The translations under genes were made by a program, and so were the position numbers. Below the pieces are notes generated by a model that was not told the DNA's origin, did not search any database, and saw only the letters and a program-made list of their open reading frames with translations. A DNA stretch of 64,000 bases. Source: Chitinophagales bacterium. GTDB taxonomy: Bacteria; Bacteroidota; Bacteroidia; Chitinophagales; Chitinophagaceae. The stretch lies in contig JAATGJ010000027.1 of the NCBI GenBank assembly GCA_015654695.1, positions 1-64,000 on the forward strand. Reading direction: 5' to 3'. Below are positions 51,785-60,835 of this stretch, in pieces. The stretch's first letter is position 1; each line of letters starts with the position of its first letter.

Positions 51785-53164
51785 TCATTTTCCGATACAG
51801 AATTTTGAAAAAATATAGTCCAGCGTATCCTCATTACTCACTTCCCCGGTTATCTCTCCGAGGAAATATAAACAGCGGCGTATATCTAAAGATAACAGGT
51901 CACCCGGTAAATTACTATCTAAACCGTTTTTAATACCCACCAGGGACTTTTCCATTTCCTTTAATGCATGATAATGTCTTGCATTGGTAATGATCGTACT
52001 CTCTGTCTGCACCTGGCCCTGCAGCACCGCATCCACCATTCGCTCTTTTAATACTCCCGTATGCAGGTTTTGTTTGGCGGATATAAAGACCACCCGGTCA
52101 CTATCTGCGAATTTTATTATTGTTTCTTCCTCGCCCAGTTGGTCAACCTTATTTCCTACGAGTAAGTAATTCAATTGGTGTTTTTCAATTTCCGATCCCA
52201 GGTGGCTGACCTCTGATTTATCATCATTCACATCAAACAAATACAAAACAAGATTGGCCTGTTTCATTTTTTCGAGGCTTCTTTCTACACCTGCCATTTC
52301 GATCACGTCATTTGTATGCTCCCGTATGCCGGCGGTATCAATCAGCCGGAATAAAATTCCGTCAATATTTATCACTTCTTCTATTGTATCTCTTGTAGTG
52401 CCGGGAATATCACTTACAATGGCACGATCCTCATTCAATAATACATTGAGCAAAGTTGATTTGCCTGCATTGGGTTTTCCTATAATAGCAACACTCACAC
52501 CGTTCTTTATTACATTCCCCAGCCGGAATGATGTTATCAGCCGTGTAGTTGTTTGTTGTATTTCATATATAAGATCATAGAATTGTTTCCGGTCAGCGAA
52601 TTCAACATCTTCCTGCGAAAAATCAAGTTCCAGTTCTATCAATGCGGAAAAACGGATCAGTCGTTCACGCAGCTCTTTCAGTTTAGTTGAAAAACCACCC
52701 CGCATGGTATGCAAAGCTGTTTGATGAGAAGCCTCCGTATTACTTGCAATAAGGTCTGCTACAGCTTCTGCCTGTGCCAGGTCCAGTTTACCATGTAGAA
52801 ATGCACGCTGGGTAAATTCTCCGGGCTTTGCCAACCTGGCTCCTTTCTTTATGCAGGCATCTATTATCTGACCCTCGATAAAGGGAGATCCATGACAACC
52901 GATCTCTGCCACATCTTCACCGGTATAAGATGCAGGACCTTTAAAAAGAGAGACGACCACTTCATCCAGTACTTTTTCACCATCTTTCATAAAACCGACG
53001 TGAATGGTATGCGAAGGCTGTTCCAGTAAATTTTTGGATGTAAACAGATCATTGACAATATTCAATGCGTCTTTGCCGCTCAACCGTATAACGCCAATAG
53101 CTCCTATGCCCGGCGCAGTAGCCAATGCCACGATCGTATCATCCCAGCCAGTAAGTTTATTCAT
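51785..53164 (-). CDS. mnmE: tRNA modification GTPase MnmE (TrmE)
   Basis: 459 residues, complete. The N-terminal formyl-THF-binding domain (TIVALATAPGIGAIGVIRLSG) and central helical region are followed by an inserted G domain: GKPNAGKSTLLN (G1), DIPGTTRDT (G2/G3 area), DTAG (G3), NKVDQL (G4). The C-terminus ends in FCIGK, the family signature with the conserved Cys. MnmE, with MnmG, makes the xm5U modification at wobble uridine 34 of tRNAs. The box TACTTTTG lies right before its ATG, and the tonB-operon terminator just beyond that. Confidence 0.97.
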   Translation of the reverse strand: MNKLTGWDDTIVALATAPGIGAIGVIRLSGKDALNIVNDLFTSKNLLEQPSHTIHVGFMKDGEKVLDEVVVSLFKGPASYTGEDVAEIGCHGSPFIEGQIIDACIKKGARLAKPGEFTQRAFLHGKLDLAQAEAVADLIASNTEASHQTALHTMRGGFSTKLKELRERLIRFSALIELELDFSQEDVEFADRKQFYDLIYEIQQTTTRLITSFRLGNVIKNGVSVAIIGKPNAGKSTLLNVLLNEDRAIVSDIPGTTRDTIEEVINIDGILFRLIDTAGIREHTNDVIEMAGVERSLEKMKQANLVLYLFDVNDDKSEVSHLGSEIEKHQLNYLLVGNKVDQLGEEETIIKFADSDRVVFISAKQNLHTGVLKERMVDAVLQGQVQTESTIITNARHYHALKEMEKSLVGIKNGLDSNLPGDLLSLDIRRCLYFLGEITGEVSNEDTLDYIFSKFCIGK

Positions 53165-53172
53165 TAGTTAAT

Positions 53173-53180
53173 CAAAAGTA
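53173..53180 (-). promoter_or_regulatory. Candidate -7 box (TACTTTTG) of mnmE
   Basis: On the minus strand TACTTTTG matches TAnnTTTG exactly and ends 8 bases before the mnmE ATG. The usual TTG at about 19 bases upstream is not obvious; a TTG occurs nearer, at 13 bases. Same form as the box in front of rlmI. Confidence 0.4.
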
Positions 53181-53202
53181 AACTGGATTTCAGCAATCAG
53201 GT

Positions 53203-53236
53203 AAAAAAAATCCTCCCTCGCCTTAGGCGAGGGAGG
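53203..53236 (-). terminator. Intrinsic terminator of the exbB-exbD-exbD-tonB operon
   Basis: CCTCCCTCGCC (53212-53222) and GGCGAGGGAGG (53226-53236) pair perfectly over 11 bp around a TTA loop. On the minus strand the stem is followed after one A by eight consecutive T, exactly the form of a Rho-independent terminator, 29 bases after the tonB stop codon. It also separates this operon from mnmE. Confidence 0.93.
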
Positions 53237-53264
53237 AATAACGTATCAGTAAAAAACTCATTCT

Positions 53265-54086
53265 TTATTCAGAAGTTACCTGGAAGGTGATCGGCTGTTT
53301 ACGATACGCATTTACACTGCGTCCGTTCTGAACCGCTGGCACCCAGGACGGCCCTTTCTTAATTACCCTTACAGCTTCCGCTTCCATTCCATAACCGTGG
53401 TTGGTCATCGCCTTCACGTCACTTATACTTCCATCTTTACTCACCACAAACTGCACATAGACCGTATAAGTACCTTCAGGAGCGCCATTATCAACCGGTG
53501 CGTTAGGATTTAAGTTTCTCTCCAGGTATTTTCTCCAGGCACCTTCACCACCTTTAAAAGAAGCTTCAATTTCTACTTTTTCAAATATATGGTTATCGTC
53601 TTCTTTTTTTTCTTCGATGATCTGTTTGCCCTGGTCAATTTCTACAGGGGTAACGATACCTTCATCTTTGATACCTTCCTGGTTTATCACATCAATCTTC
53701 GCTTCCTTTAATTCTTCCTGTGCGGGAGGTGGTTCTTCCACTTCCTCATCCTTTACGATCTTAGGCGGTGTGAACTGCTTCATTTCGATCTTTGGAGGAT
53801 CTGGTGGCTTGGGAGGAGGAGGCGGAGGCAATTCTTTTACTTCCTCTTCCTGTTTAATTTCCTGTATAGTCACTTCCTTGATATCCACTTTGCCGCTATC
53901 TGATTTTAAGCTGCTGGCCAATATAGAACCGACCAAAGCCAGCAGTGCGATAGAAGCTGTAATGCCAAGAGCCATCAGGATACGTTTATTATACGTTTTA
54001 CGTAGTTGGTACGCTCCGTAATCCTTGTTCCTGTCTTCAAAGACCAGGTCAAGAATATCTGCGGATAGTATTTTATTGGCTTCCAT
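53265..54086 (-). CDS. tonB: TonB-family energy transducer
   Basis: 273 residues. A short cytoplasmic segment (FEDRNKDYGAYQLRKTYNKR) and a transmembrane helix (about 35-56) precede a Pro-rich periplasmic linker (PPPPPPKPPDPPK). The C-terminal TonB domain (about 188-272) includes WRKYLERNLNPNAP, YTVYVQFVVSKDGSISDVKA and GPSWVPAVQNGRSVNAYRK. It passes proton-motive energy from ExbB/ExbD to outer-membrane TonB-dependent transporters. Last gene of the exbB-exbD-exbD-tonB operon, followed by a strong terminator. Confidence 0.96.
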   Translation of the reverse strand: MEANKILSADILDLVFEDRNKDYGAYQLRKTYNKRILMALGITASIALLALVGSILASSLKSDSGKVDIKEVTIQEIKQEEEVKELPPPPPPKPPDPPKIEMKQFTPPKIVKDEEVEEPPPAQEELKEAKIDVINQEGIKDEGIVTPVEIDQGKQIIEEKKEDDNHIFEKVEIEASFKGGEGAWRKYLERNLNPNAPVDNGAPEGTYTVYVQFVVSKDGSISDVKAMTNHGYGMEAEAVRVIKKGPSWVPAVQNGRSVNAYRKQPITFQVTSE

Positions 54087-54144
54087 GTTTTAATTTGTTT
54101 ATAATTAGATGCTAATCATACTTTTTTCCATAAAAAGCAGGGAA

Positions 54145-54768
54145 TTATTTTACACCTGAAGCCTGTTCTGTGGCTTTTACCAGTTCTTTTTCTGTATCAG
54201 ATATTTTTACCATCGCAAACCGTTTTACATTATTGATGGTCATTTCGTCAAGGATATCCACGGTATTCTTATAGGTAGCATCATCATCAGGCTTGATCAC
54301 TACTACAAAATCCTCGTCAGCACATTCAGTTTTAGGATCCCTGCCTTTATCTTTTGCTTTTTGTTCGCAGGCCGGACTACCCTTGTAGTTCGAGATCACC
54401 TCTTTTCTCTTGTTAATGATAACATCGCGGATGCCTTTAAAGGTAGTTTGCTTAAATGAAGTGGAAGCATTTTCCGGGGTCAGCTCACCTTCATAGTAAT
54501 ACACCTGGTCGCCTTTTCCAAGCATAATAGTCAATGCGCCGGATTGTTTTACTTCCGTTTGATCTTTCAGATCTTTTGTATCCTTCGGCATATTAAGGTC
54601 CATAGCAACAGGGCTGCTCATAGTTGCCGTAAATATGAAGAAGGTAATGAGCAGGAATCCAAGATCCACCATGGGAGTCATATCCACCCGCGTAGATAGC
54701 TTCTTCGCCTTTTTGACCCCGGGTCCTTTTTTGTGGTTATCACCGCCGCCACTATCAATACTTGCCAT
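54145..54768 (-). CDS. exbD: Biopolymer transport protein ExbD, first of two
   Basis: 207 residues. A Lys-rich N-terminus (KKGPGVKKAKKLSTR) and one transmembrane helix with the functional Asp of VDMTPMVDLGFLLITFFIF (Asp in MVDLGF) are followed by a periplasmic domain. The insertion SPACEQKAKDKGRDPKTECADEDF, about residues 122-145, is longer than in the paralogue and carries two cysteines that might form a disulphide. It is part of the ExbBD proton channel that powers TonB. Second ExbD in the operon, 33 bp after the other one. Confidence 0.95.
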   Translation of the reverse strand: MASIDSGGGDNHKKGPGVKKAKKLSTRVDMTPMVDLGFLLITFFIFTATMSSPVAMDLNMPKDTKDLKDQTEVKQSGALTIMLGKGDQVYYYEGELTPENASTSFKQTTFKGIRDVIINKRKEVISNYKGSPACEQKAKDKGRDPKTECADEDFVVVIKPDDDATYKNTVDILDEMTINNVKRFAMVKISDTEKELVKATEQASGVK

Positions 54769-54801
54769 GATTAAATGGTTTAAGAATTAATTAAAACGTT
54801 T

Positions 54802-55455
54802 TTACTTTTTGCCCTGGCGTTCTTTATAAAGCTCAGTGCCTTCAGGAGCTCCTTCCTGGGAAGTAACAAGATTATACTTGAATTCCTCATTTTTCCTTAA
54901 GGCATTTACCACTGCTTCAAAAGACGGGTATTTAGAATGATTATCGCCTTTAATAAGGTAAAGCAACTTTTCCCCTGCAAAGGCTTTTTTTGCTTCAGCT
55001 ATCCACCATACGAGTTCATTATTCAATGTGTCCAAAACAGGAATACCCGGTTGACCCACTTTTGCCTGCTCAGCCGGTGGAAGATTCAACAAAGTTTTAA
55101 GGCTGCCAAAAGGAACACCCACGATAAGGGTGTTTTTAAAATTCTGAATCTGCGCAGGAGTCAAACCAAGACTTCTTGAGGTATTGATACCTTCAATAAT
55201 AGTGGTTAGCTTACCCTGGTCTTTTTTTGCATTGATGCTTACGTACACCTTGCTATCTTTATCAATGGTGATAAGCATAGCATTCTCTTCCTTTAATATA
55301 ATAGAAGATACCGAACCGGGGGTCTCAATGGGGACCGGTTCCGGTGGTTTAAATTTTGTGGCCATGATGAAAAAGGACAGGATAAGAAAGGCTATGTCCA
55401 CAAACGGGGTCATATCCGTATCCGTACTTTTCCGGGCCATTTTTATATGTGGCAT
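54802..55455 (-). CDS. exbD: Biopolymer transport protein ExbD, second of two
   Basis: 217 residues from the ATG at 55455; MARKSTDTD at 55440 is an alternative start. The single transmembrane helix TPFVDIAFLILSFFIMATKF carries the proton-path Asp (FVDIAF). The periplasmic domain is large (about 45-215) and different from the other ExbD, consistent with the known ExbD pairs of Bacteroidota, in which both are thought to join one channel. It is located right after exbB. No truncation or lost motif is seen. Confidence 0.94.
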   Translation of the reverse strand: MPHIKMARKSTDTDMTPFVDIAFLILSFFIMATKFKPPEPVPIETPGSVSSIILKEENAMLITIDKDSKVYVSINAKKDQGKLTTIIEGINTSRSLGLTPAQIQNFKNTLIVGVPFGSLKTLLNLPPAEQAKVGQPGIPVLDTLNNELVWWIAEAKKAFAGEKLLYLIKGDNHSKYPSFEAVVNALRKNEEFKYNLVTSQEGAPEGTELYKERQGKK

Positions 55456-55516
55456 TCTTACTTCAGTTTAGTAATGAGATGAATAGTATGGAAAAATCCA
55501 TAAGCCATTCATTAAA

Positions 55517-56371
55517 TTATTTGTATTGAGAAGCAAAACTTTGTGTCAGGGTAAAACCTGACTCATCAATACCATATGTAATCGAGTCAATCTTAGTTGT
55601 AAAGATGTTGTACATGATCAAAGCCAATGCCGAAGTTCCGATACCTAAAGCGGTATTATAGAGGGCTTCAGAGATACCCACAGCCAATGCACTTGAATCA
55701 CCGCCGGCACCAGAGTCGCCAAGGGCAGCAAATGACCTGATCATACCCAATACCGTACCTAACAGGGCTACCAGTGTACCGACTGAAGTGATGGTAGAAA
55801 GAAATACAAGATTTTTCTGCAGCATAGGTAATTCCAGCGCCGTTGCTTCTTCTACCTCTTTCTGAATAGATATAACTTTCTGATCCGTACTGATCCCGCT
55901 TTCGCTTATCATTTCTTTGTACCGGCGTAATCCTGCTTTCATTACATTGGCAACAGAACCACGCTGCTTATCACATTCTGACAATGCAGCATCCACATTA
56001 CGGTTGGCTAAATGATATTGCACCTTCCGGACAAAATCAGCAATAGAACCCTTGCCCAGGGCCTTGCTGATAGTTAAAAATCTCTCTATGGAAAAAACGA
56101 TCACCATTAACAACATACCAATCAGCAGCGGTACAATGATACCACCTTCATAGATTCCATGAAGAGCATCTTTTGGTTTGTGGTGTTTAGGCCAAAAACC
56201 GCCATCAGAAGATGGCTCTTTAAACCCATCTGCACTACCTAAAATAAAACGCCAGATACAATATCCGGCAACGATACAAACAACAGGAGCAATCCATGAA
56301 ATGGCATTACCGCTTTTTTTGGGTTGAACAGAAGTAGCCTTAACTGTTGCAGTTGGTTTTGTCTCTGCCAT
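55517..56371 (-). CDS. exbB: MotA/TolQ/ExbB proton-channel protein
   Basis: 284 residues. A Lys/Thr-rich N-terminus leads to a first helix (about 23-44), a second helix (about 75-97, GIIVPLLIGMLLMVIVFSIERF), a cytoplasmic helical region (FVRKVQYHLANRNVDAALSECD) and the family's conserved helices including LVFLSTITSVGTLVALLGTVLGMIRSF and LAVGISEALYNTALGIGTSALALIMYNIFT. It forms the pentameric stator with ExbD. First gene of the four-gene minus-strand operon. Its length, about 50 residues above the common ExbB, comes from the N-terminal extra helix. Confidence 0.95.
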   Translation of the reverse strand: MAETKPTATVKATSVQPKKSGNAISWIAPVVCIVAGYCIWRFILGSADGFKEPSSDGGFWPKHHKPKDALHGIYEGGIIVPLLIGMLLMVIVFSIERFLTISKALGKGSIADFVRKVQYHLANRNVDAALSECDKQRGSVANVMKAGLRRYKEMISESGISTDQKVISIQKEVEEATALELPMLQKNLVFLSTITSVGTLVALLGTVLGMIRSFAALGDSGAGGDSSALAVGISEALYNTALGIGTSALALIMYNIFTTKIDSITYGIDESGFTLTQSFASQYK

Positions 56372-56583
56372 GATTGAAATTTTTAGTGTTTTTTAATTTT
56401 TAAAATGTAATTAATCAGTCCAGATTTAAGAGGCACAATTCTAAGCAAAAAATCAAACAAAAGAATAGAGCCTCCCTCTTTTTTTTATAGAAGTGGTTCA
56501 AGTTAAGGATTTTTTGATATGCAACAAGTCGGGATAAAAAAATTGATGATAAATTCAGGATAAACTGCGGGAATGTGCGCCGG

Positions 56584-57864
56584 TTATTCATACCGGAGCG
56601 CCTCGATAGGGTTGAGCCTCCCTGCCTTTAATGCAGGATATAGTCCCGCCAGCAATCCTACAAGGCTGCAGATGACAATGCCATAGATCACCCAGTTCCA
56701 TGGCACTACAAATCCGGTATTCAATACAATGGCGAAAAGATTGCCAACAAGAACACCGAGAACAATACCGAACAAAGCCCCGAGTACACTGATAATAACA
56801 GCCTCCAGCAAAAATTGACGGCGTACAACTTTACTTTTTCCTCCTATCGCTTTAATGAGGCCCACTTCTTTTGTACGTTCTGATACGGACACCAGCATTA
56901 TATTCATCAGCCCGATGGCAGCGCCTATCAGTGTAATGAGACCAATAAATGTAGCTGAAATAGTAAGAAACCCGAGGCTGTTCATCGCCTTTTCGGCAAT
57001 ACTGTCACTCCTGTCCAGTACAAAATTATTTTCTTCTGTCACTGCCAGCTTACGGATAGCACGAAAACCGCCTTCAGCTTCCCCCATCGCCTGGCTCACA
57101 TTCAGCAGGTCAGTTGTCATCACCGCTATTACATAAGAATTATTATTAGGAAAATTTCTTTCGATATTAGTATAACTCGTTACAATAATATTATCACGGC
57201 TGAATCCGAAAGAAGATCCCCTGCCTGCCAATACACCCAGCACACGAAATGGTATATCATTCACCCTGACCACCGCATTCACCGCTCTTTCCGCATCATC
57301 CCTGAAAAGTTTTTTGGCAACATCATAACCTAGCAGGCAGACATTGGATCCGGCAGACACATCTGTTTTATTCATGTTGCGCCCTGTCAGCATGGTAAAA
57401 CCATTCAATGCTACATAATTTTCATCGCCGCCGAAAAGAATAATATCCGGGCTGGTTTTTCTTTCCTGGTAAGAAGCGATATTATTCCGGTTGCCAAAAA
57501 TGGAAATACTTTTTACAGCCGGGTAATGAAACCTGTCTAAAAAAAGTTCCGCTTCATCTTTGGTAATACTCCTTCCCAGGCTTGATTTTTTTTCTTTACG
57601 GCTTCCTTTTTTGGACAATTTTACATCACCCCTGTTATTGCCGCCACCAAAGCGGATATTCATTTCTTTAAACCGGATAGTAAATGCATTGGCCCCAAGG
57701 GTAGAAAAGCTTTCTGAAAACTTCTGGTTCATGGCCTGTATAGCGGTGATGATACCGATCAATGCCATAATACCAAACGCAATAATGGAAACAGTAAGAC
57801 CCGTACGAAGTTTATTACTGCGCACCGTACGAAAAGCCAGCGAAAAAACATCTGCGAATTTCAT
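56584..57864 (-). CDS. ABC transporter permease (MacB/FtsX type)
   Basis: 426 residues. A first transmembrane helix (GLTVSIIAFGIMALIGIITAI, about 22-42) is followed by the MacB periplasmic core domain (about 50-270) and three C-terminal helices (FLTISATFIGLITLIGAAIGLMNIM, EAVIISVLGALFGIVLGVLVG and VPWNWVIYGIVICSLVGLLAGLYPALKAGRLNPIEALRYE). The last motif, P-A-x-x-A-x-x-x-x-P-x-x-A-L-R, is the classical end of this family. It should work with a separate LolD/MacB-type ATPase, which is not in the window. Substrate unknown: lipoprotein release, macrolide-type export or protein export are all possible. Confidence 0.92.
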   Translation of the reverse strand: MKFADVFSLAFRTVRSNKLRTGLTVSIIAFGIMALIGIITAIQAMNQKFSESFSTLGANAFTIRFKEMNIRFGGGNNRGDVKLSKKGSRKEKKSSLGRSITKDEAELFLDRFHYPAVKSISIFGNRNNIASYQERKTSPDIILFGGDENYVALNGFTMLTGRNMNKTDVSAGSNVCLLGYDVAKKLFRDDAERAVNAVVRVNDIPFRVLGVLAGRGSSFGFSRDNIIVTSYTNIERNFPNNNSYVIAVMTTDLLNVSQAMGEAEGGFRAIRKLAVTEENNFVLDRSDSIAEKAMNSLGFLTISATFIGLITLIGAAIGLMNIMLVSVSERTKEVGLIKAIGGKSKVVRRQFLLEAVIISVLGALFGIVLGVLVGNLFAIVLNTGFVVPWNWVIYGIVICSLVGLLAGLYPALKAGRLNPIEALRYE

Positions 57865-57948
57865 GGATGAAAAATTAACCGCTTTGCTGACCCGAAATTA
57901 AACAAAGAAAACAGACTTCAAGGCAAGATCGTTTATAAACGGTATTTA

Positions 57949-59319
57949 TCAGAAATAATACCAGTTGAGCAGCAGGTTAGGGAAAATGCCCAGTATAATG
58001 ATCAGTGCAGCCAGCACTACCAGCGTATATTTGAATACAGGACTGGTTGTTATAATTCCCGGCTGGCCTTCTTTAAAATACATGGCCTGGATAACACGGA
58101 AATAATAATACACACTTACCGCCGCCATTAACACCGCAAAGATCACCAGCCATAGATGCCTGCCGGTAGCAACAGCAGCCTTAAGCATATAAAATTTAGA
58201 AATAAATCCCGCTGTCAGCGGAATACCTGCCAGTGACAATAAAAAGATCGTAGTAGTTGCCGCCAGTAATGGCTGGTATTTTGCCAGGCCGTTAAACCCG
58301 TCAAAGGTATAATCATTCATTTTTATCAATACGGCAAAAATGCCAATAGTAGCCAAACTATAAGCCGCCGAATAAAGAAGCAGGCCTTCTTTAGCATCCG
58401 CATTCATGGCATATAATGATAGCAGCATAAAACCTGCCTGCGCTATACTGGAATACGCCAGCATTCTTTTTACACTTTGCTGAAATACGGCCGTAATATT
58501 ACCAATGAATAATGTAGCCGCAGTAATTAAAGCGATCCATATCTGCCATTGTGGTTGCAAATTGCCGAAGGCTTCACCGAATAAACGGATAAAGGCGATA
58601 AACGCCGCCACCTTAACAATGGTAGCCATAAAGGAGGTGAATACGGTTGGCGCACCGTCATACACATCCGGTGTCCAGAAATGAAAAGGCGCCGCTGATA
58701 CTTTGAATGACATGGAAAAAAGTAACAGGATCATTCCTGCGATCATTAATGCGCCGGGTTTTTCCGTCATATTTATCTGCGCAGTACTGAATGAACCCAC
58801 AGAACCATAGATCAATGCGATGCCCATGAGCATAAGACCGGTAGAGAACGCTCCAAGTAAAAAATATTTTAATGACGCTTCGTTGCTCTTCAGGTTCTTT
58901 TTGTCGCTGCCTGTCAGGATATAAAGAGGAATAGAGATGATCTCAATACCCAGGAAAAGTATCAGCAGTGACTGAAAAGAAGAAACAAGAATAACACCGC
59001 ACAGAATAAAAAATATGAGCGTAAAATATTCAGCGTAGTAGTTGCCTGTTTTTTCTATATCCCTTGCGGATAAAAGAAGATACACGAACGTTGAGAAGAA
59101 GACAATACAATTAAAAAGAAGTGAGAACCTGTCAAAATGCATCATCCCTGCGGTATTGATCCGGAAAAATGACATGCCGCTCATTTCCAGTATATTCACC
59201 ACCAGCAACAGGAATAACCCGGTAATCGCAATGTTGCGTACAGCGCTTTTTTGTTTCAGCATGACACCGCTGAACATCATGATAACTCCTAAAACCGCTG
59301 ATAATATTAATGCGTTCAT
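57949..59319 (-). CDS. nuoN: NADH-quinone oxidoreductase subunit N
   Basis: 456 residues with about 13-14 transmembrane helices. Typical antiporter-like module: FHFWTPDVYDGAPTVFTSFMATIVKVAAF with the lysine of the half-channel, KRMLAYSSIAQAGFM and a C-terminal LLLNWYYF. NuoN is one of the three proton-pumping membrane subunits of respiratory complex I. It is the last of the nuoI-nuoJ-nuoK-nuoL-nuoM-nuoN series visible here, 9 bp after nuoM. Confidence 0.96.
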   Translation of the reverse strand: MNALILSAVLGVIMMFSGVMLKQKSAVRNIAITGLFLLLVVNILEMSGMSFFRINTAGMMHFDRFSLLFNCIVFFSTFVYLLLSARDIEKTGNYYAEYFTLIFFILCGVILVSSFQSLLILFLGIEIISIPLYILTGSDKKNLKSNEASLKYFLLGAFSTGLMLMGIALIYGSVGSFSTAQINMTEKPGALMIAGMILLLFSMSFKVSAAPFHFWTPDVYDGAPTVFTSFMATIVKVAAFIAFIRLFGEAFGNLQPQWQIWIALITAATLFIGNITAVFQQSVKRMLAYSSIAQAGFMLLSLYAMNADAKEGLLLYSAAYSLATIGIFAVLIKMNDYTFDGFNGLAKYQPLLAATTTIFLLSLAGIPLTAGFISKFYMLKAAVATGRHLWLVIFAVLMAAVSVYYYFRVIQAMYFKEGQPGIITTSPVFKYTLVVLAALIIILGIFPNLLLNWYYF

Positions 59320-59328
59320 ACTTACCTG

Positions 59329-60816
59329 TTACTTTCTTAAATACTTATTTATCTCGGGTTTATCTAAAATACTATTTGTAACATCTGTTGAAACATTTTT
59401 TGTGACATCCAAAAATGGCTGTGAATAAATTCCTGCCCAGAAGATCAGCACGACAATAATCCCAAGCGCTAATTTCTCATTCAACTTTATATCACTGGTA
59501 TTCACGGTCAGTTCTACCGTATTTCCATAAAACACTTTACGGATAAGATTCAATGTATAGATAGCAGCCAGGATAATACATAGCCCGGCTAACACAGTAA
59601 ACCAGATATTATATTTCGTAACCGTTGATGTAAAGATGCCTGTAAACATCAGGAATTCCCCTACAAAGGCATTAGTCAGTGGCAATGCGATATTGGCCAG
59701 CGCGATCACTACAAACAATATTGCCATAGCCGGGGCTTTTTGCGCAAGACCGCCAAGCTCTGATATCTTTCTTGTTCCAAATTGTCTTTCTATCAGTTCA
59801 ATAACTATCCACAACCCGATAATATTGATACCATGATTGAACATTTGTATCATCACGCCCTGCATACCAATATTATTGACCGAAAAAATTGTCAAACACA
59901 TTAAACCTATATGCGCAATAGAAGAATACGCTACTAATCTTTTCAGATCATCCTGCCTTATAGCGATCAGTGAAGCATAGATCATTCCCGCAACCGCCAT
60001 CGTGGAAACGGAATCGCCCCATGCCCAGGAAGCATCTGGTAAAACAGGAAGCAACCACCGCAATACACCAAACACCCCCATTTTCACCATCACTCCACTC
60101 AGGACCATCGTCGTAGCAGTGGGTGATTGCTCATACGTATCAGGCTGCCAGGTATGAAAGGGGAATATGGGCATCTTAATAGCAAAAGCTATGAACAATA
60201 ACCAGAAAAGCCAGGTTTGCTCTTTAGCTGTAAGAGAGGCTTTATAAAAAGATGCGATATCAAAACTAGTGTCCTTTGTATGAAAATAGATATATAAAAT
60301 ACCGACCAGCATTAATAGCGATCCTACGAAAGTATAGATGAAAAACTTGAACGTAACCTGTATCCTTTTGGGACCTCCCCATTGTGAACATAAAAAATAC
60401 GCAGGAATCAAAGCGAGTTCCCAGAAGAAATAAAACAACAAGGCATCCATGGCGAGGAATACACCCATCATGCCTGCCTGTGCCAGTAACATTAATGCAA
60501 AAAAGTTATTCGCTTTTGGATAGTTACTTCTCCAGGTAGAAATAAAAATGAGGGGAAACGCCACAGCATTCAGCAGGCAAAGTATTTGACCCATTCCATC
60601 AAGCCTTACCGAGAAACTGCTGTTCAATGATGCCATCCACTCTGCCTGGAAAAACAAGTACTGCTGATCTTTTAAAAGAGTTAATCCAAGTAGTGAGACC
60701 GCCAATGTAACCAAAGAAGCAAATAAAGCCCATGAACGGACTGTTCTCTCATTTTTTAAAAAGAAAGAAGTTAACCCGGTCAGCAATGGAACTAATATCA
60801 ATAAAACAGGAATCAT
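59329..60816 (-). CDS. nuoM: NADH-quinone oxidoreductase subunit M
   Basis: 495 residues, about 14 helices. WELALIPAYFLCSQWGGPKRIQVTFKFF contains the conserved Glu and helix-loop; FHTWQPDTYEQSPTATTMVLSGVMVKMGVFGV and KRLVAYSSIAHIGLM contain the transmembrane lysines of the proton path. It pumps protons as part of complex I. It lies between nuoL (19 bp) and nuoN (9 bp). Confidence 0.97.
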   Translation of the reverse strand: MIPVLLILVPLLTGLTSFFLKNERTVRSWALFASLVTLAVSLLGLTLLKDQQYLFFQAEWMASLNSSFSVRLDGMGQILCLLNAVAFPLIFISTWRSNYPKANNFFALMLLAQAGMMGVFLAMDALLFYFFWELALIPAYFLCSQWGGPKRIQVTFKFFIYTFVGSLLMLVGILYIYFHTKDTSFDIASFYKASLTAKEQTWLFWLLFIAFAIKMPIFPFHTWQPDTYEQSPTATTMVLSGVMVKMGVFGVLRWLLPVLPDASWAWGDSVSTMAVAGMIYASLIAIRQDDLKRLVAYSSIAHIGLMCLTIFSVNNIGMQGVMIQMFNHGINIIGLWIVIELIERQFGTRKISELGGLAQKAPAMAILFVVIALANIALPLTNAFVGEFLMFTGIFTSTVTKYNIWFTVLAGLCIILAAIYTLNLIRKVFYGNTVELTVNTSDIKLNEKLALGIIVVLIFWAGIYSQPFLDVTKNVSTDVTNSILDKPEINKYLRK

Positions 60817-60835
60817 ATTATAACTGTCAGCTCGT